64,000 bases of DNA from Simiduia curdlanivorans (lineage in GTDB: Bacteria > Pseudomonadota > Gammaproteobacteria > Pseudomonadales > Cellvibrionaceae), in assembly GCF_030409605.1 (NCBI RefSeq), contig NZ_JAUFQG010000004.1, positions 186,001-250,000 on the forward strand, read 5' to 3'. Below are positions 60,900-64,000 of the stretch, one piece after another. The notes below the pieces were generated by a model, which was not told the origin of the DNA, ran no database searches, and saw only the letters and a program-made list of their open reading frames with translations. Each line of letters opens with the position of its first letter. Within the stretch, counting starts at the first letter, position 1. Made by a program: the position numbers and the translations under genes.

Positions 60900-61793
60900 T
60901 TAAAGCAATTGGTAATGCCAACCTTGCTTACCGTCGGGGCAGGCAGAGAACAGAATCCTATTGCCATTTTTATTTTTCCGCTCGCCGAAGACACTCAGCT
61001 TCGCGCACTGCTGGTTATTTTCTTGGAACCACGACTCCAGCGTGACAGTGCCGGACAGGCCAGTTTTTACTTGGTAACTTTCTGCCAACCCAAGCTGACG
61101 CCGGGCCAACACGCTATCCGCCGTCTGAGTGATCGCCGCGATATCGGCGTCGGTTAACTTCTCACCACCAATCAACAATTCACTGGCGCCAAGTAATAAA
61201 TCAAAGGGCATTTTGAGCACGCCGCTAAACATGCCTTTGATCGCGCCCTCAGAGGCCTTTTTACCGGCAACACCGGCTTTATCTACTAAATTTTCAGCTT
61301 GTGTCAACATCAGCGGCACTTCTTGCCGCAAGGCTTGGCTTTCTGCTAGTACCGGCGGAATCGAATCGAGCACAGCGGGAATAGCGGCCCGCACGGCGGC
61401 AACTTCGGCGAGCACCTTGGGCAATTGCGCGTCCAGCGCTTGAACCTGCGCCAACACCAAGGGCAATTGTTTATCCAAGCTTTGCCGCATTGCCGCCACC
61501 TCTTCTAGGGTGGCGGGGGTAGACTCATTCAAATAAGTTTGCGTCGATTGCCATGACGCCAGCACCTTGGGCACTTCTGTCTCGGCTAGCGTAACGCTCT
61601 TGTTAACCTCACCCCGCCAGCGCTCTGACTCCTCTAGCAAAGCCGGCAAATAAGGTTCCAATAGCTGCACGGCGGTAACCACTTGTCGCACCTGCCAAGC
61701 AAAATAAGCTAGGGCAAAGGCCAAACAAAATAGACTCGCCGCTAAAACCAAGCGCAAGCTATTAGTCAGTTGCTGTGGCGCCATAGTGCTCAC
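60900..61793 (-). CDS. Membrane-anchored protein with 14-residue LPxVLA repeats
   Basis: A 297-residue protein with one N-terminal membrane helix (about 14-33, LVLAASLFCLAFALAYFAWQ). A long helical region (about 35-165) contains a Pro-punctuated repeat with a period of about 14 residues: QLPLVLAQVQALDA, QLPKVLAEVAAVRA, then IPAVLDSIPPVLAESQAL. The C-terminal part (about 170-297) is globular with two cysteines. No known family was recognised. It starts at GTG; an ATG three codons later is possible. It is encoded 5 bases after the dipeptidase gene, so the two are coupled. Envelope organisation is a possible role, unproven. Confidence 0.65.
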   Translation of the reverse strand: MSTMAPQQLTNSLRLVLAASLFCLAFALAYFAWQVRQVVTAVQLLEPYLPALLEESERWRGEVNKSVTLAETEVPKVLASWQSTQTYLNESTPATLEEVAAMRQSLDKQLPLVLAQVQALDAQLPKVLAEVAAVRAAIPAVLDSIPPVLAESQALRQEVPLMLTQAENLVDKAGVAGKKASEGAIKGMFSGVLKMPFDLLLGASELLIGGEKLTDADIAAITQTADSVLARRQLGLAESYQVKTGLSGTVTLESWFQENNQQCAKLSVFGERKNKNGNRILFSACPDGKQGWHYQLL

Positions 61794-61798
61794 CGGCC

Positions 61799-63007
61799 TT
61801 AAGATTTAGCTTGCTGCGCGGCAAAACGCTCTACAGACTCCATCACCCGCAACACATTGCCACCCAAAATTTTAGCGATGTCGGCCTCCTTATAACCTCG
61901 CCTTAAGAGCTCTGCGACCAACACGGGGAAAGTCGATACATCTTTTAACCCGTTGGGTAGTGAATCGCCAACGCCATCGTAGTCCGAGCCCAAACCGACA
62001 TGATCAACACCGACAAGCTTGACGGCATAGTCTATGTGATCAGCAACATCGCTGGTACTTGCGAAGGGGTAGGGAAAACGTGCTTTATACGTGTCTTCAA
62101 ATTGCTTCGCCGCCGCTGCGGTTAGGTTTCCACCCTGGAGTGCCTCAAAGGCCTTCTTCGCTTCGTCTTCTTTATGACTCCACTGCACGGCCTTATCCGT
62201 TAAAAAATAACTGCCGAAGTTAATCATAATAACGCCGCCGTTTTTCGCCAGCGCCTTCAGCATCTTGTCATCCACATTGCGCTCAAGGCCTGGGGTGAAA
62301 TGACGCAAAGATGAGTGCGAGGCAATAACGGGCACTTGCGACACTTTAATAGCTTGATAAAAAGCGGCGTCGGAGACATGGGAAACATCCACCATAATAC
62401 CCACGCGATTCATCTCTTTAACCAATTGCACACCAAAGGGGCTCAGGCCTTCCCATATTTTCGTCTTGTCGTAGGATGAGTCGGAAATATGGTTAGCTTT
62501 AGAATGGGTCAAGGTAATGTAGCGAATGCCGCGGTTGTAAAAGTGCTGAACATTTTTCAAATCGCCTTCGATGGCGGCACCATTTTCGATACCCATGGGC
62601 AGCGAGATCTTGCCCGCCTTATGGTTATTGCGAATATCGGCGGCTGTGCGCGCGATGGCAAACTTATCGGGGGCGCGATAAACGATGGCCTCAACTTGAT
62701 CAATCAATACATCTGCTAGCGCTTTGGCTCCCTTGCCCTCTTTAGCGGCGGGAATATAGATCGACATAAAGGGCGCATCTAAACCACCAGCACGGGCGCG
62801 CGGATAATCAAAATCTCCTCCGGCCGTGGCTTGGGTGACATCCTGCCATTCTTCCTGTAAGCGGTAAGGCACATCGATGTGACCATCGACAATAGGATAT
62901 TTTTGCACAAGTTTTTTTGCTTCCGCGCTAAAATCCTTGGCCATAACCAAAGCCGGTAATGCCATTAAGCATAACGCTAATAATTTACCCATAAACTGAT
63001 TCATCAT
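61799..63007 (-). CDS. Membrane dipeptidase (peptidase family M19)
   Basis: A secreted zinc dipeptidase of 402 residues. The signal peptide (about 1-23, ending ALVMA) is followed by VDGHIDVPYRL, with the HxD zinc motif. Further metal ligands are in MGIENGAAIE (Glu), GIMVDVSHVSD (His) and PVIASHSSLRHF (His). VGLGSDYDGVGD is the conserved Asp region near the C-terminus. It cleaves dipeptides, including some with D-residues or beta-lactam-like bonds. It may be functionally related to the D-acylamino-acid deacylase gene nearby, but that is only a guess. Confidence 0.9.
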   Translation of the reverse strand: MMNQFMGKLLALCLMALPALVMAKDFSAEAKKLVQKYPIVDGHIDVPYRLQEEWQDVTQATAGGDFDYPRARAGGLDAPFMSIYIPAAKEGKGAKALADVLIDQVEAIVYRAPDKFAIARTAADIRNNHKAGKISLPMGIENGAAIEGDLKNVQHFYNRGIRYITLTHSKANHISDSSYDKTKIWEGLSPFGVQLVKEMNRVGIMVDVSHVSDAAFYQAIKVSQVPVIASHSSLRHFTPGLERNVDDKMLKALAKNGGVIMINFGSYFLTDKAVQWSHKEDEAKKAFEALQGGNLTAAAAKQFEDTYKARFPYPFASTSDVADHIDYAVKLVGVDHVGLGSDYDGVGDSLPNGLKDVSTFPVLVAELLRRGYKEADIAKILGGNVLRVMESVERFAAQQAKS

Positions 63008-63046
63008 TTTCTCTTAGCCTTATTGATGTTTATGTAAAGTTGCGAC

Positions 63047-63628
63047 TTAAGACATACCGTTGGTGAAATCACCCATAGTCGCTAGCGCTAACTTGCGCAC
63101 TGGCTTCATGGCCTCCGCATAGGCCTTCAACAAATTGACCGCGTATTCGGTGCGTGCCGCTAAATAACTATCGCTCTTGGTGGGCTCCTCGCTCTGCCAC
63201 AGATCCCCGGCGTTGCGGTAAATCAGATGCTCGGGCAAATACAGGAGCCGGGAATTTTTATAGCTACTCGTGCGCATTTCGTTGATCACATAGGCGCCCC
63301 CGGCACTGGCGGAAACCGCGATCAACAGCGCCGGCTTGTGTGCCAGCTCGGTTAAGCCATTCCACAAAAAGAAATTTTTGATCGCAGACGGCGCCATGCC
63401 ATTCCACTCGGGCACCACTATCACTAAGGCATCGGCGGCCTCGACGCGGGCTTTAACCGACTTTACGTCGTCGCGCTCGAAGCCGGTGCCATCCCACTCG
63501 GGCAAAGGCTTATCCGCCATGTGCAGCAGGTCAGCGGCACCCTCAAAATAACGGCTATTGACGATACCGGCGAGACGAGAGGATTGAGAGTCTTGGCGCT
63601 GGCTGGCAGCAACAATTAGGGTTTTCAT
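63047..63628 (-). CDS. NAD(P)H-dependent FMN reductase-type flavoprotein
   Basis: A 193-residue flavodoxin-like protein of the NADPH-dependent FMN reductase family (PF03358). Opening: KTLIVAASQRQDSQSSRLAG, the FMN phosphate-binding loop; then DALVIVVPEWNGMAPSAIKNFFLWNG, the flavin-contacting segment. Such enzymes reduce free FMN, quinones or azo or chromate compounds. The physiological substrate is unknown. It is the first gene in a minus-strand run with the dipeptidase 39 bases downstream. Confidence 0.88.
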   Translation of the reverse strand: MKTLIVAASQRQDSQSSRLAGIVNSRYFEGAADLLHMADKPLPEWDGTGFERDDVKSVKARVEAADALVIVVPEWNGMAPSAIKNFFLWNGLTELAHKPALLIAVSASAGGAYVINEMRTSSYKNSRLLYLPEHLIYRNAGDLWQSEEPTKSDSYLAARTEYAVNLLKAYAEAMKPVRKLALATMGDFTNGMS

Positions 63629-63860
63629 AGCGATGAGCCTTCCGATGACAAAGGTGCAAATTATAGGAACTTTGAGCCTAAGTAAAATTGCAATTTATCC
63701 GGCGATAGCCGGATTTCGCACAAGAAAGCACCAACGCCGGCTCGGCAACCGGCCAAGTATTTCAGCCCTACTGGCCGATGGGCAAGGAGGGTGACGCCTG
63801 CGACTAGCAAGCCGTTTCATGAACTGGCCACAATTCATCACAATTGATCAGCTAATTACC

Positions 63861-63889
63861 TTATCGCCAGCCCGCTGAGCCGCTATGAT
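63861..63889 (+). promoter_or_regulatory. Possible promoter for the terminal lipoprotein gene
   Basis: TTATCG, 17 bases, TATGAT; the -10 is good, the -35 is weak. Transcription would begin near 63896, about 28 bases before the ATG. Confidence 0.45.
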
Positions 63890-63923
63890 TCGCCTGTTAA
63901 TCTTTAACCTTAGGAAAACCGTC

Positions 63924-64000
63924 ATGAAATGGATGTTGCCGCTTTTAACCCTGCTGTTACTAGGCTGTAGCCAAGACAAGTCTACCGAGGCCAACATTGA
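63924..64000 (+). CDS. Lipoprotein, 5' fragment
   Basis: The first 25 codons of a gene cut by the right edge. ATG preceded by AGGAAAA; product MKWMLPLLTLLLLGCSQDKS with a lipobox LLGC at 12-15, so an envelope lipoprotein. Nothing can be said of its function. Confidence 0.7.
   Translation, partial: MKWMLPLLTLLLLGCSQDKSTEANI

Overview
The window looks like the chromosome of a marine-type gammaproteobacterium, closest in character to the Cellvibrionales (Saccharophagus/Teredinibacter/Simiduia-like). This is inferred from gene order and protein style, not from a search. Supporting points are the block ubiI-ubiH-pepP-ygfB / zapB-like-zapA-6S RNA-ygfA, the order secB-grxC-yibN divergent from gpmI-envC-ctpA-deacetylase, and the order glnA-DUF4124-ntrB-ntrC. 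All three are familiar from Escherichia or Pseudomonas. Coding density is high, base composition looks even, and I see no insertion sequence, prophage, CRISPR array, tRNA or rRNA gene.

Layout. 1-1.6 kb: end of a metal or cobalamin binding-protein gene, a Kazal-type inhibitor lipoprotein and two tandem single-domain PilZ proteins. 1.7-5.2 kb: modABC molybdate uptake and an outer-membrane protein. 5.2-9.6 kb: typA, a periplasmic solute-binding protein and thiI. 9.6-14.7 kb: nitrogen control, with glnA behind a sigma-54 promoter and NtrC sites spaced as in E. coli, then ntrB-ntrC. 14.8-22 kb: a glycosyltransferase/PAP2 phosphatase pair and the TamA-TamB envelope assembly system. 22-28.7 kb: secB, grxC, a rhodanese, gpmI, envC (in two frames), ctpA and a divergent polysaccharide deacetylase. 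28.9-32.6 kb: a DUF6316-like protein, the hisBHAF operon and a STAS protein. 32.7-35.2 kb: a small Cys/His protein and a ZnuD-like TonB receptor. 35.2-40.1 kb: a glycosyltransferase, methyltransferase, toroid protein, second methyltransferase and acyltransferase. This accessory cluster is preceded by a folded 75-nt element and a promoter, and followed by ten copies of a 7-bp repeat. 40.1-49.4 kb: an S4 protein, a GNAT, a PliI-like lysozyme inhibitor, ubiquinone hydroxylases, pepP, zapA, 6S RNA, ygfA and a chemoreceptor. 49.5-64 kb: a 45-codon membrane protein gene, ilvA, rpiA, an Atm1-type ABC exporter, a ChrR-type double cupin, a DUF2860 protein, hydrolases, a D-acylamino-acid deacylase, a dipeptidase, a flavin reductase and the start of a lipoprotein gene.

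Most worth checking are: (1) envC, interrupted by a -1 frame change exactly at a run of nine A (slippage, programmed frameshift, mutation or sequencing error); (2) the 35.2-40.1 kb sugar/methyl/acyl modification cluster with its structured upstream DNA; (3) the perfect (ACAGCTA)x10 array; (4) the ZnuD-like receptor with His/Glu-rich segments and its small Cys/His partner; (5) a short gene at 49529-49666. No wholly new system is certain here. The 35.2-40.1 kb cluster is the best candidate.
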